Virus record (IMG/VR): IMGVR_UViG_3300045738_000438
Coordinates: 1 to 64,000 of that record
Direction: 5' to 3' (one strand)
From: a virus
DNA length: 64,000 nt
In this document: positions 53,680-60,619 of the stretch, piece after piece
Layout of the letters: each line of letters begins with the position of its first letter
Position numbering within the stretch: position 1 is the first letter of the stretch
Translations under genes and position numbers: made by a program
Notes under the pieces: model-generated
Database searches by the model: none
Told to the model about the DNA's origin: nothing
Seen by the model: only the letters and a program-made list of their open reading frames with translations

Positions 53680-53956
53680 AGCATTCTTCCTTCACTGCAA
53701 GTGCTACTGTTACGCCGCCGCCAGACTCCTCTTGGACTTGGGCGTCAGCGGTACTCAACACCCCTCCACATATACAGTCCTGATACCCGCACAACTTCTT
53801 GCTGACGCGGCGGCGTTGATGCTTGGTGAGAGGGAAGCAAAGGACGGTATCACCCGAACAGTTCCCGGCGATCACAACACTCTCCCACGAATCATTCGGA
53901 ATGACCGTGGCGCAAGTGTCATGGTGACTGGACTTGATTGTTATTTTATTACTCAT
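53672..53956 (-). CDS. Small Cys/His-containing hypothetical protein
   Basis: The 94-residue protein begins MSNKITIKSSHHDTCATVIP and has LCGYQDCICGG in its second half, a possible zinc-binding cluster. The C-terminus is Val/Ala/Glu-rich. The ATG follows GCTAACTAACC without a Shine-Dalgarno. It lies three bases after the previous gene. No family is recognised. Confidence 0.6.
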   Translation of the reverse strand: MSNKITIKSSHHDTCATVIPNDSWESVVIAGNCSGDTVLCFPLTKHQRRRVSKKLCGYQDCICGGVLSTADAQVQEESGGGVTVALAVKEECYE

Positions 53957-53958
53957 GG

Positions 53959-54171
53959 TTAGTTAGCGTTGTAGAACCACGCTCCCGTGCTGTAGCACCG
54001 TGCTGCTACCTGATCCCAGAAGCCGTCCTCCTTTAGTCTCTTGTTGTGGAGGGGGGCACTCCACGGCGTTGAGCCGTCCCCCCATATACCGAATGCAAAC
54101 TCGCAGAAGGCGTAGCCTATCCAGTCGGTTACCCAACCGAGTATCTCTTGTGTTAATTTTAATGGATTCAT
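53959..54171 (-). CDS. Small Trp-rich hypothetical protein
   Basis: The 70-residue product is rich in Trp and Phe (ILGWVTDWIGYAFCEFAFGIWG) and may associate with membranes through its N-terminal half. Its ATG lies eight bases after a palindrome copy, so it could be the first gene of a unit controlled by that site. Confidence 0.55.
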   Translation of the reverse strand: MNPLKLTQEILGWVTDWIGYAFCEFAFGIWGDGSTPWSAPLHNKRLKEDGFWDQVAARCYSTGAWFYNAN

Positions 54172-54179
54172 TTTGTGTT

Positions 54180-54194
54180 AAACTATTATGGTTT
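54180..54194. promoter_or_regulatory. Palindromic operator-like site, copy 8
   Basis: AAACTATTATGGTTT (AAACCATAATAGTTT on the - strand, eight bases before the ATG at 54171). A GGTCA/TGACC inverted repeat (about 54218-54230) lies between it and the metallopeptidase gene. Confidence 0.7.
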
Positions 54195-54286
54195 TAGGAA
54201 TGAAAGGGAACCAGCAGCGGTCAATGACCGGGAACACCCCGTGGACATGTCTTAGTAACGTCTCTGCACTGCTGACTCCCATGATT

Positions 54287-55843
54287 TTATGCAGCAACCT
54301 TCACTGAGAGTGCGTGATGCTGCGGGTGAGGAGGCTTCACTGCCTCATTGTTGACGGCCAAGTAAACGGTGGGGATGAATGTGTTTGGAACCTCTTCCGG
54401 GTTCCAGTTCACTTCCCACTCCATGTCACTGACCATTATGCACCAGTCAAACTTCTGGCGGTGTTCCGCTACCCAGTTCAATGCTGGGGCCATGTTCGTA
54501 CCGCCCCGGCCAAACCACTCATGCTCTGAGCGCAAGGGGAAGTCGTACTTGGAGAACGTCTTGATGCTCTCCTCAACGATGCGGCGGTCACACTGTACGA
54601 GCGTGATCGTAGCGTTGCGGTATTCAGATATGATCTTCTGAATTTGGCGCAGTGCTTCGTTCATCTCCTCGGTGCCCATTGAGCCTGAGGTATCACAAAG
54701 GATGACGCCGTTGCAGGCATTCTTGCTCCGATTGTTTGGGAGCAGAACATCTTCAACTCTCCAGCCATGTCGGCGGGAAGGACGGTTCCAGTTGTAACCT
54801 CCGATTGAACAGCGGCTTACCCATTGGCGCAGCAGCGTCCAGCTTATGTTGGTACGCTTGGCCACGTACTTCTCAATGATATCCACGCCGTGGCCCATGC
54901 CTCCACCTTGAGACTTCTGGAGGACAACGGCAGCCGATACCTGCTCTTCCCACTTGTCAGCGGCCTCGTCCTCATCTTCAGTGAGTGATGGATCGTCAAG
55001 GATTTCACCAAGCCCAACGTCATTGTAGTCCTTGCCTAAGAACGTGCGTAGTTTCTGCTCAGTGAGCGACTCACCACTGGTGCTAGTGCCGTTGGTGCTG
55101 CCGTTGGTGCTGGTGGAACCACTGGTGCCTTGGCCCCCTTCACCTTTGCCTTCACCTTTGCCTTCACCGGGTTCACCGGACGTGCCGCCAGTTGGGTTAC
55201 CCTCGGTGGAGTTACCCTCGGTGGAGTTGCCAGTGGTCTCACCGGGATCACCATCACCGGGGCTATCGGACTGATCGCCGCCGTCCTCACCGTCCTCACC
55301 GTCCTCACAAGGGAATCCACCGGGAGGAGTTGGGGGACGCTGACTGATCTCATCAATTAGCCACTGATAGTACCACTCAGAACTCATCCCTTCAGGTGCG
55401 TGGATGTACTTACCGTAGCGCGGGAAGATTCCCCCCGCCACGCCATCACTCTTGAGGTGATGAAGAACCCCAAGCGACTGGTAGTAGGGAGAGAGATGAC
55501 CATTGATGGCCAAGTCACACGCTATGTTCCATACCTTGGGGTTACGATCACCACGCCTGAGGTGATGCCCAAATAATATGTGGGCGACCTCATGCATGAC
55601 GATCCCTTTGACTGCATCAGTCGGTAACTGGCCGATCCACTCCGGGTTGTACCAGATGCGTTGACCGTCAGTTGCGGCTGAGTTGATTCCTTTACACTCA
55701 GTGATCCTCCATGAAGTGATGAAGGGAATCCCTGCTGGATGGTTGTCGAACAGATAGTCATGGGCAATGTCAATCTTCTCACGCGCAGTTACGCCACGTG
55801 AGAAGTTGAAATCCCTGATGACATCGTATTGTGGATGTGCCAT
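54287..55843 (-). CDS. VWA-like metallopeptidase (DUF2201-type)
   Basis: The 518-residue product has an N-terminal zinc-metallopeptidase-like domain with HEVAHILFGHH (His84, Glu85, His88), a long acidic/Gly/Ser/Thr low-complexity linker (~178-260) made of short tandem repeats, and a C-terminal VWA domain with the MIDAS DTSGSM (Asp384, Ser386, Ser388). This is the DUF2201 architecture. Such VWA proteins are usual partners of MoxR ATPases, and a MoxR gene lies two genes upstream in the same operon. The zinc site is intact. Substrate unknown. Confidence 0.85.
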   Translation of the reverse strand: MAHPQYDVIRDFNFSRGVTAREKIDIAHDYLFDNHPAGIPFITSWRITECKGINSAATDGQRIWYNPEWIGQLPTDAVKGIVMHEVAHILFGHHLRRGDRNPKVWNIACDLAINGHLSPYYQSLGVLHHLKSDGVAGGIFPRYGKYIHAPEGMSSEWYYQWLIDEISQRPPTPPGGFPCEDGEDGEDGGDQSDSPGDGDPGETTGNSTEGNSTEGNPTGGTSGEPGEGKGEGKGEGGQGTSGSTSTNGSTNGTSTSGESLTEQKLRTFLGKDYNDVGLGEILDDPSLTEDEDEAADKWEEQVSAAVVLQKSQGGGMGHGVDIIEKYVAKRTNISWTLLRQWVSRCSIGGYNWNRPSRRHGWRVEDVLLPNNRSKNACNGVILCDTSGSMGTEEMNEALRQIQKIISEYRNATITLVQCDRRIVEESIKTFSKYDFPLRSEHEWFGRGGTNMAPALNWVAEHRQKFDWCIMVSDMEWEVNWNPEEVPNTFIPTVYLAVNNEAVKPPHPQHHALSVKVAA

Positions 55844-55844
55844 G

Positions 55845-56768
55845 TCAGTTTATGGGGTTGAGGGCGATGCCCTGAATCTTGTCGAACAAGGTTGACCCCT
55901 TCTTGATGGCTGCCGTCCGGGCAACGGGATCAGTCTTGATTTGCTCCGGGTTCAGATCACCCAACTCACGTTGGACAAGCTTACCCAGCCTCTTGATCTC
56001 ATCATCGTTGGTGATGTTGAGCTTAGGGATGGCCGCGCAGAGTGCGTTGATCCCGCTGATTGCGGAATCGTAGAACGCGCTACGCTTGCCTTTGTCCACC
56101 TTGTCATGGTAGTTGCTGACAGATTCAGTGAATGACTTCACCTGCTTCAGCAACCGATTGACAACGTCCTGCTGCGCCTCCTCCAGCTTCTTCTTGTTGC
56201 GCTGGAGAATCTCTTGCTCAACCTGCTGGACAAGCTCAACACTGCCCTTGATCCTGATGTCACGCGCATCCTTGATGGCGTCTGTCTCAATTTCAAAGGC
56301 GAACGCCTCCCCCACATCATGAGCGGAAGGGAAGTCATCAATGTTGAAGAGGAAATCCAGACGCCGCTTGGCATCTGAAATCTTCTCGTTGTACGTGGCG
56401 ACGAACGCATCCCTCTCATCGTAGAAGTTGGCCCTCTGATTTTTCAGGTTGGGGTACAACTCCTGATACACCTGAGTGGGGATGATCCTCCACCCATCAT
56501 TGTTCCAAGGGACAGTCTTGTCCTTCAGGACTTGAGTAGCCAAGCGCACGCAATCACGTGCTGGCTTGATGGCTTCGTTGGTGAACAACACAACAGACGC
56601 TGAGACACTGTTGACCTCGGCGTTGTTTGCACTGGCAGCATCTTGAGCGGCTACCTTGGACTGGCGTCTGCCTCCGGGGAGACTGGACGTGATGCGAATG
56701 AGGAGGTGATCCTCATTGAATCGGCTGAGTGCCGTTTCGGTATTATATTTTAATGTACTAGGTTCCAT
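55845..56768 (-). CDS. Coiled-coil protein of the MoxR-VWA module (DUF3150-like)
   Basis: The 307-residue protein is highly helical, with strong coiled-coil stretches at ~170-235 (VELVQQVEQEILQRNKKKLE and following). It lies one base before the VWA metallopeptidase gene and 39 bases after the MoxR gene. Proteins of this type (I recall DUF3150) often separate MoxR and VWA genes in phages. It probably bridges ATPase and VWA partner. Family name is from memory and should be checked. Confidence 0.65.
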   Translation of the reverse strand: MEPSTLKYNTETALSRFNEDHLLIRITSSLPGGRRQSKVAAQDAASANNAEVNSVSASVVLFTNEAIKPARDCVRLATQVLKDKTVPWNNDGWRIIPTQVYQELYPNLKNQRANFYDERDAFVATYNEKISDAKRRLDFLFNIDDFPSAHDVGEAFAFEIETDAIKDARDIRIKGSVELVQQVEQEILQRNKKKLEEAQQDVVNRLLKQVKSFTESVSNYHDKVDKGKRSAFYDSAISGINALCAAIPKLNITNDDEIKRLGKLVQRELGDLNPEQIKTDPVARTAAIKKGSTLFDKIQGIALNPIN

Positions 56769-56783
56769 AATGATTAAGTTAAT

Positions 56784-56801
56784 GGGGGGCTTGCGCCCCC
56801 C
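56784..56801. other. GC-rich hairpin without T-tract
   Basis: GGGGGGC and GCCCCCC pair around TTGC, just after the MoxR stop codon. It lacks a T-run, so it is more likely an RNA-stabilising or processing element between MoxR and the coiled-coil gene than a terminator. Confidence 0.65.
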
Positions 56802-56807
56802 GGTTGG

Positions 56808-57920
56808 TTAGGCTGCCTTCTTGCAGGATTCCTCCCACTCTTGATATTCAGGCAAACCGGCGACAGTTAACCCGCGCTTGATGGCGCGGCGAAAGAACGC
56901 TGCCTTGTGTTCATCCCTCCACCGGGATGCGTAGGTACAGAAGGCGCGGGTTTTGTCCCTGTCTTCTGAGCCATCGTTGTAGGCTGCGGTGATGAGGTGC
57001 TGAGTCACGGCGTACAACACGCCATCGTCTTCAGGGATGTCAGCACCCTGAGGATCAGCCTCAATGTCAGCAGGTTTAGGACAAGTGCCTGACTGCTTGT
57101 AGTACTCCAGCAGTTCAATGCCTGCCACTTGGCCAATGGCACCGTACACCAGTGCCTTTAGAACCTTGGGCTTGACGGCGAAACCGCCGATGCTTTCACA
57201 CAAGGTAATGAGTTCGTTTGCCCATGTGTATGAACGAGAGGTGCAGATTGCAGCCTCTGCGAATTCAATCTTCTCACCACAGAAGATTTCCTGACGATGC
57301 TCGGCAAACCCGATGGCGTATGGAGGCAGACCGTAGTCGGTTGCCCAATCCTGCCAGTTTTCCAACGCCCTCTTGCTAGTGGTCTCCACGTACAGGTGGA
57401 TGAGCCGATTGGCGGCGGCTGAACTGAGCGGAGTGGTGCCGATATCAGACTCGGCGTTGCCACAACAAACCACAACGACAGAGTCGTAGAGTTCATGCCC
57501 ATTCACCCTACGATCCAGCAGAAGCTGGATTGCCACGTTCTGCACCTCAATGGAGCAGCGATCCACCTCGTCAATGAGGAGGACAGCACCTTCATGCCCA
57601 TCCTTTTCCCAAGGCGCAGGCAGTAGCTTGCCGTTGGCATCATACTGCTTGAACGGTATGAGGTCGTTGGCAATGAGGTACACAAGGGTACCCCGCTTGA
57701 GGTTGGGAACCGGACATCCCCCCAAGTCAGTGGGGTCTTTGTCCGACAAGCGAACGTCATACAGAAAGAAGTTAATTTCCTCTGCGATCTGAGCGACAAG
57801 CGATGACTTGCCACACCCAACACCTGCCCATATAGCGGCAGGTCGGTAAGCCTGAAAACAAATTAACAGGCAGAGTTTAACCACATCTAGTGGTACTTTA
57901 TATGCACTTTTTGCGTCCAT
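56808..57920 (-). CDS. MoxR-type AAA+ ATPase
   Basis: The 370-residue product has Walker A AGVGCGKSS (residues ~32-40), Walker B VLLIDEVDRC (~113-122), a sensor-1-like VVVVCCGNAESD region (~150) and an Arg-finger/lid part (SSAAANRLIHLYV). It is the first gene of the module, behind a TTGACA-17-TAGTCT promoter with a 75-base leader containing the GTAACTAACTACTAC motif. MoxR ATPases act as chaperones that insert metals or remodel VWA-bound complexes; the target here is unknown. Confidence 0.85.
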   Translation of the reverse strand: MDAKSAYKVPLDVVKLCLLICFQAYRPAAIWAGVGCGKSSLVAQIAEEINFFLYDVRLSDKDPTDLGGCPVPNLKRGTLVYLIANDLIPFKQYDANGKLLPAPWEKDGHEGAVLLIDEVDRCSIEVQNVAIQLLLDRRVNGHELYDSVVVVCCGNAESDIGTTPLSSAAANRLIHLYVETTSKRALENWQDWATDYGLPPYAIGFAEHRQEIFCGEKIEFAEAAICTSRSYTWANELITLCESIGGFAVKPKVLKALVYGAIGQVAGIELLEYYKQSGTCPKPADIEADPQGADIPEDDGVLYAVTQHLITAAYNDGSEDRDKTRAFCTYASRWRDEHKAAFFRRAIKRGLTVAGLPEYQEWEESCKKAA

Positions 57921-57995
57921 GATATTTAATATGTGTAGTAGTTAGTTACGAAACGACCACTCAGCCGCTCCCTGCCGTTGACAAGGCAGATGCGT

Positions 57996-58024
57996 AGACT
58001 ATCAGTCTCGGCATGCTTTGTCAA
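57996..58024 (-). promoter_or_regulatory. Predicted promoter of the MoxR-VWA operon
   Basis: On the - strand TTGACA (58019-58024) and TAGTCT (57996-58001) are 17 bases apart. The -35 is perfect, the -10 weak. Nearby copies of TGACAAGGCA (57980 and 58033) and a third TTGACA make the 57950-58060 region repetitive, possibly with extra control sites. Confidence 0.55.
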
Positions 58025-58063
58025 TAGGATTCTGACAAGGCACTTATGTCAACGGTAGGGAAC

Positions 58064-58089
58064 GGCGGGGGTCTGGTCTAACCCCCGCC
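58064..58089. other. GC-rich hairpin after HD gene
   Basis: GGCGGGGGT pairs with ACCCCCGCC around an eight-base loop. It lies between the HD-hydrolase stop/palindrome and the MoxR promoter. There is no T-tract on either side. Confidence 0.65.
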
Positions 58090-58091
58090 TA

Positions 58092-58106
58092 ATACTATCA
58101 TAGTTT
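58092..58106. promoter_or_regulatory. Palindromic operator-like site, copy 9
   Basis: ATACTATCATAGTTT overlaps the last codons of the HD-hydrolase gene, directly before the GC-rich hairpin and about 70 bases upstream of the MoxR promoter. Confidence 0.7.
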
Positions 58107-58610
58107 AAGCCCCAATATCTCAAGTGCCTTGTTATACCTTGTAAGGATAGAGATGGCTTTGGGGTTTGGGATGTACTCACTCCCGCTCCACCCCGGCACG
58201 TCCGAGGCGTTGTCCCAAATGTCTGCAATCTTAACGAGTACAGCAGTGTTGTTTTTCCAGTGATCCCCATCCTGTTTTTCGGCATACTTCTTGATGCCCC
58301 TGATGTAGTCAAAGTAGGTCTCATCGTACTTGCGGGACAGTACGTCCACAACGTCTGCCCATCCACCCATGCCCTTAGCTTTCAAGGACTCCACCGTATG
58401 GGGGGTGTCCTCAATTACATCATGCAAGAGTGCGACCACTTGAACGTCAGTATAATATGGGCCTCCACTAGGTGCCTCTTTCAAGGCACGGTAGGAGACC
58501 CTTACTGGATGATTAATGAAGGGTTCAAACCCGTCACGCCGGGTCTGTCCCCGGTGCGCCTCTTCAGCAATGAAGTAGGCCCGGATTACTTTTTCAGTTA
58601 ATTCACTCAT
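58098..58610 (-). CDS. HD-domain hydrolase (SpoT/Mesh1-like)
   Basis: The 170-residue protein matches the HD hydrolase half of RelA/SpoT and the small Mesh1-type enzymes: AEEAHRGQTRRDGFEPFINHPVRV (landmark), LLHDVIEDTP (His63-Asp64, Glu67-Asp68) and LVKIADIWDN (~125-134). All metal and base-catalysis residues I can place are present. It could hydrolyse (p)ppGpp or a related nucleotide, which would blunt the host stringent response. Other nucleotide substrates are possible. ATGA overlap with the upstream gene. Confidence 0.8.
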   Translation of the reverse strand: MSELTEKVIRAYFIAEEAHRGQTRRDGFEPFINHPVRVSYRALKEAPSGGPYYTDVQVVALLHDVIEDTPHTVESLKAKGMGGWADVVDVLSRKYDETYFDYIRGIKKYAEKQDGDHWKNNTAVLVKIADIWDNASDVPGWSGSEYIPNPKAISILTRYNKALEILGLKL

Positions 58611-59026
58611 AGTTCTACAAAGAAGTGGTTGTTACTTATCTTTAAAAACGCCCTATCCAGTTCCCATCCCTGAAGGATGGACGTGGACTCTTTCAGGGCG
58701 TCCAGCAAGGAGGACGTGATATGTGTGTCGGTATCCGTTTCTGAGCAACCAGTCTCCGGGTCAGTCCAACCCCATCCAATGGTGTACTCAACAGCCCAAG
58801 CGTCCAACCTACGGGTGCGCTTGCCTCCGAGCGTGGCACACTCCATCTCACCGTTATGCTTGGTGATGTAGATATTGCCGCCTGCCAGTTCAATGTAGGT
58901 GCTGCCCACTTTGGACGCGCCTTTGCGCTTGAAGTAGGTGTTGTCCACGTGACTAATTAATTCACGATCCCCTGCATCTAGTTCAAGTAGAAGGCAATCG
59001 TCCGATATTAGTTTCGTTTCTGCCAT
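58607..59026 (-). CDS. Hypothetical protein
   Basis: The 139-residue product is beta-rich with an acidic N-terminus (LISDDCLLLELDAGDRELIS) and a Trp/Thr-rich middle (YTIGWGWTDPETGCSETDTD). No family is recognised. It is translationally coupled at both ends: 19 bases shared with the upstream small gene and an ATGA overlap with the HD gene. Confidence 0.6.
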   Translation of the reverse strand: MAETKLISDDCLLLELDAGDRELISHVDNTYFKRKGASKVGSTYIELAGGNIYITKHNGEMECATLGGKRTRRLDAWAVEYTIGWGWTDPETGCSETDTDTHITSSLLDALKESTSILQGWELDRAFLKISNNHFFVEL

Positions 59027-59166
59027 GATTCTAAGTCTCCTTTCAGTGTTTGTAGCACTGCTAAAGCGTGTTCAGCTAGTGCGTATGCTTCTTTATCTTC
59101 ATCCTCTTCGTACAGTGCCGAGTGCAATGCACGAATAGCCTTATTGAGAAGTTCTAGAGGTGTCAT
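59008..59166 (-). CDS. Small helical protein (52 aa)
   Basis: This gene is too short for a standard ORF listing. ATG 59166 encodes MTPLELLNKAIRALHSALYE followed by a charged helix and ends inside the start of the next gene. The composition (amphipathic, Ala/Leu/Glu) and close spacing (six bases after one stop, overlapping the next start) support a real gene. No family. Confidence 0.6.
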   Translation of the reverse strand: MTPLELLNKAIRALHSALYEEDEDKEAYALAEHALAVLQTLKGDLESWQKRN

Positions 59167-59172
59167 ATCTTT

Positions 59173-59514
59173 CTATTGTTGCTGAACGAACTCAGATGCT
59201 GCCTTGTGAACCTTGGGGTTCACGATCCACTGACTGTCTTCAGGAGACCAGCGGGCACCGAAGCGTCCCTTCAGTTCGTCCTTGATCTCATATGTGTTGC
59301 CCAACAAGGGCAGCCAATTTGCCAGTGGGTTGGCAGCTAACTTCTGAACTTCGTTCACGTGATCACCCTTAGGGTCGAAGAACCAACCCCGGATGCCGTT
59401 GCGATCCCCGAAGCGACAACCCAACCCTTTGAGTTGATCCTTGATGGGATACGTGTTGCCGGGAACGAGTTCCCAAGCGTCTTCAATTGCTTTATTAATA
59501 CGGTTTTTGTACAT
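59173..59514 (-). CDS. Protein with two tandem ~45-aa repeats
   Basis: The 113-residue protein consists of two copies of one unit: NTYPIKDQLKGLGCRFGDRN...GWFFDP and NTYEIKDELKGRFGARWSPE...QWIVNP. The pattern T-Y-x-I-K-D-x-L-K-x-x-x-x-R-x-x-x-x-x-x-W-x-x-x-P recurs in small phage and bacterial accessory proteins (similar to DUF5710-like modules), probably binding nucleic acid or protein. It starts after TTAACTAACTAC rather than a Shine-Dalgarno. Confidence 0.7.
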   Translation of the reverse strand: MYKNRINKAIEDAWELVPGNTYPIKDQLKGLGCRFGDRNGIRGWFFDPKGDHVNEVQKLAANPLANWLPLLGNTYEIKDELKGRFGARWSPEDSQWIVNPKVHKAASEFVQQQ

Positions 59515-59558
59515 GATGGTAGTTAGTTAATGGAGACATGCTCCCGGCAGCCTTCCTT

Positions 59559-59573
59559 AAACCATAATAGTTT
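59559..59573. promoter_or_regulatory. Palindromic operator-like site, copy 10
   Basis: AAACCATAATAGTTT, identical to the reverse complement of copies 8 and 11. It sits at the tip of a longer inverted repeat (CTCCCGG ... CCGGGAG), 45 bases upstream of the two-repeat protein. Confidence 0.7.
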
Positions 59574-59591
59574 AATGCAGGAAGAATTCCG

Positions 59592-59617
59592 GGAGAACCC
59601 CCCTCCGGGGGAACTCC
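59592..59617. other. GC-rich hairpin
   Basis: GGAG...CCCC pairs with GGGG...CTCC immediately downstream of the 59630-59953 gene. No T-tract. Confidence 0.55.
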
Positions 59618-59629
59618 GGTTACTACTCA

Positions 59630-59953
59630 TTAGCCTTTGAGGCTAAAGTCGTTGGGCAACAACTCACCAATGGAGTTGAAGCCACGCCTGAAGTCACGTT
59701 GCTGCTTGGCAACCTGACGGCTCCGCTGACGCTCGGCTTTTAAAGCCTGAGCCTCAGCCCGATCCTTGCGCCACTGGTGCAGGTTCTCCTGCACGATGGC
59801 ATCCCTTGATCCGGGTTCCATGTTCATCGTCATAAGCGAGTGCAATACTTCATTGATTGCGTACAGTGCGCCTTCATTGATTGCGTCTTGCGTTTCCTTG
59901 TTGAACTCAGAAAGAAAGTTCAGAGGCTTGGTGTATCGGTGTTGTATTTTCAT
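59630..59953 (-). CDS. Hypothetical helical protein
   Basis: The 107-residue product is helical and Arg/Gln-rich (QWRKDRAEAQALKAERQRSR then QVAKQQRDFRRGFN). An N-terminal acidic/aromatic half is followed by a basic coiled-coil-like half. It starts by ATGA overlap with the preceding gene. No family is recognised. Confidence 0.6.
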   Translation of the reverse strand: MKIQHRYTKPLNFLSEFNKETQDAINEGALYAINEVLHSLMTMNMEPGSRDAIVQENLHQWRKDRAEAQALKAERQRSRQVAKQQRDFRRGFNSIGELLPNDFSLKG

Positions 59954-60150
59954 GCGTCTTTTCCTTTGGTGAAAGTGAACTCAGTCCTGCCCTCCTCAAT
60001 AGCCCGGAGGATGCGGTCACAAAACTGCTCCTGACCTCCCCAATTTTGGGATAGTTTCCTTGCCGTCTGGCAAGAGTTCAGGATGCCGACGATCTCACCC
60101 GTAAGGTGGATCGTAAGTGAGACGGTCTCGTCTTTTTTAATCTTACTCAT
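59950..60150 (-). CDS. Small hypothetical protein, possible DNA-binding
   Basis: A 66-residue protein (MSKIKKDETVSLTIHLTGEI...) with a strand-helix-helix look (beta strand 8-17, then two helices), a layout that resembles small ribbon-helix-helix proteins. Confidence in that fold is low. Two 23-bp tandem repeats lie just before its start. Confidence 0.55.
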   Translation of the reverse strand: MSKIKKDETVSLTIHLTGEIVGILNSCQTARKLSQNWGGQEQFCDRILRAIEEGRTEFTFTKGKDA

Positions 60151-60158
60151 GGTTTATG

Positions 60159-60204
60159 TATGTAAATGTTTCAATCAATGCTATGTAAATTCTCCAATCA
60201 ATGC
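60159..60204. repeat. Tandem 23-bp repeats upstream of 60150 gene
   Basis: Two adjacent copies, 60159-60181 and 60182-60204, of TATGTAAATNNTNCAATCAATGC with three differences. A degenerate third copy (TTCAATCAGCG) lies near 60240. They may be binding sites for a regulator, perhaps the ribbon-helix-helix-like product of the gene next to them (autoregulation). Confidence 0.6.
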
Positions 60205-60241
60205 CCTGCTTTACAAGGCACTGAATGGAATATTTAGTTGT

Positions 60242-60340
60242 TCAATCAGCGTTCATGGTTGAATGGGGGTTATTGTCTTGCGGCTCAGGCGAGGCGTTAC
60301 TCCTGCGATAGGAACCCTTGCCCTTGCCGCTGCGATGCAC
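60242..60340 (-). CDS. Possible small basic protein (32 aa)
   Basis: GTG 60340 with a GGGAGCAGG upstream encodes MHRSGKGKGSYRRSNASPEP and a short tail, in the gap between two small genes. The ribosome-binding site and codon look are the only support. Confidence 0.25.
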   Translation of the reverse strand: MHRSGKGKGSYRRSNASPEPQDNNPHSTMNAD

Positions 60341-60353
60341 CCTGCTCCCGGTG

Positions 60354-60518
60354 TTAAAGGGAACCAGTGCCCTTGGCTTGGTTGGCTTTTTGCTTGGCTT
60401 CATGCCTGTTCATCCAGCGCAGGAGATCGTCCGGGCCGCGCATGCGCTTGAACGATTCCCAGTCTGGTTTCGGCTCAGGTATTTGACGCCAAAGTGCCAG
60501 TTGTTTTTTTCTATCCAT
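60354..60518 (-). CDS. Small basic protein (54 aa)
   Basis: ATG 60518 is preceded by GGAGGA at an ideal distance and encodes MDRKKQLALWRQIPEPKPDW, then a helical, Arg/Lys-rich remainder ending KGTGSL. This is one of the few clear Shine-Dalgarno starts on this arm. No family is recognised; it may bind nucleic acid or a host protein. A palindrome copy lies about 35 bases upstream. Confidence 0.65.
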   Translation of the reverse strand: MDRKKQLALWRQIPEPKPDWESFKRMRGPDDLLRWMNRHEAKQKANQAKGTGSL

Positions 60519-60551
60519 GATTTAATTCCTCCATTCAATTCATGCTGCATT

Positions 60552-60566
60552 AAACTATTATGGTTT
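60552..60566. promoter_or_regulatory. Palindromic operator-like site, copy 11
   Basis: AAACTATTATGGTTT, embedded in a larger inverted repeat (TTCATGC ... GCATGAA). It lies between the histone-like gene and the small basic gene at 60518. Confidence 0.7.
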
Positions 60567-60590
60567 AAGGGCATGAACTGAAGGGAAGAA

Positions 60591-60608
60591 CCGGGGGTTT
60601 CCCCCCGG
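60591..60608. other. GC-rich hairpin after histone-like gene
   Basis: CCGGGGG pairs with CCCCCGG around TTTC, 12 bases downstream of the stop at 60620. No T-tract. Confidence 0.6.
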
Positions 60609-60619
60609 CTCATTGTACA

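Noticed and set aside
55130-55300. Minisatellite-like repeats
   Set aside because: The short repeats (for example GGTGGAGTTACCCTC) encode the acidic and Ser/Thr/Gly linker of the VWA metallopeptidase and stay in frame.
57950-58060. Replication origin with iterons
   Set aside because: Only two copies of TGACAAGGCA and overlapping promoter elements are present; too few and too irregular to call an origin.
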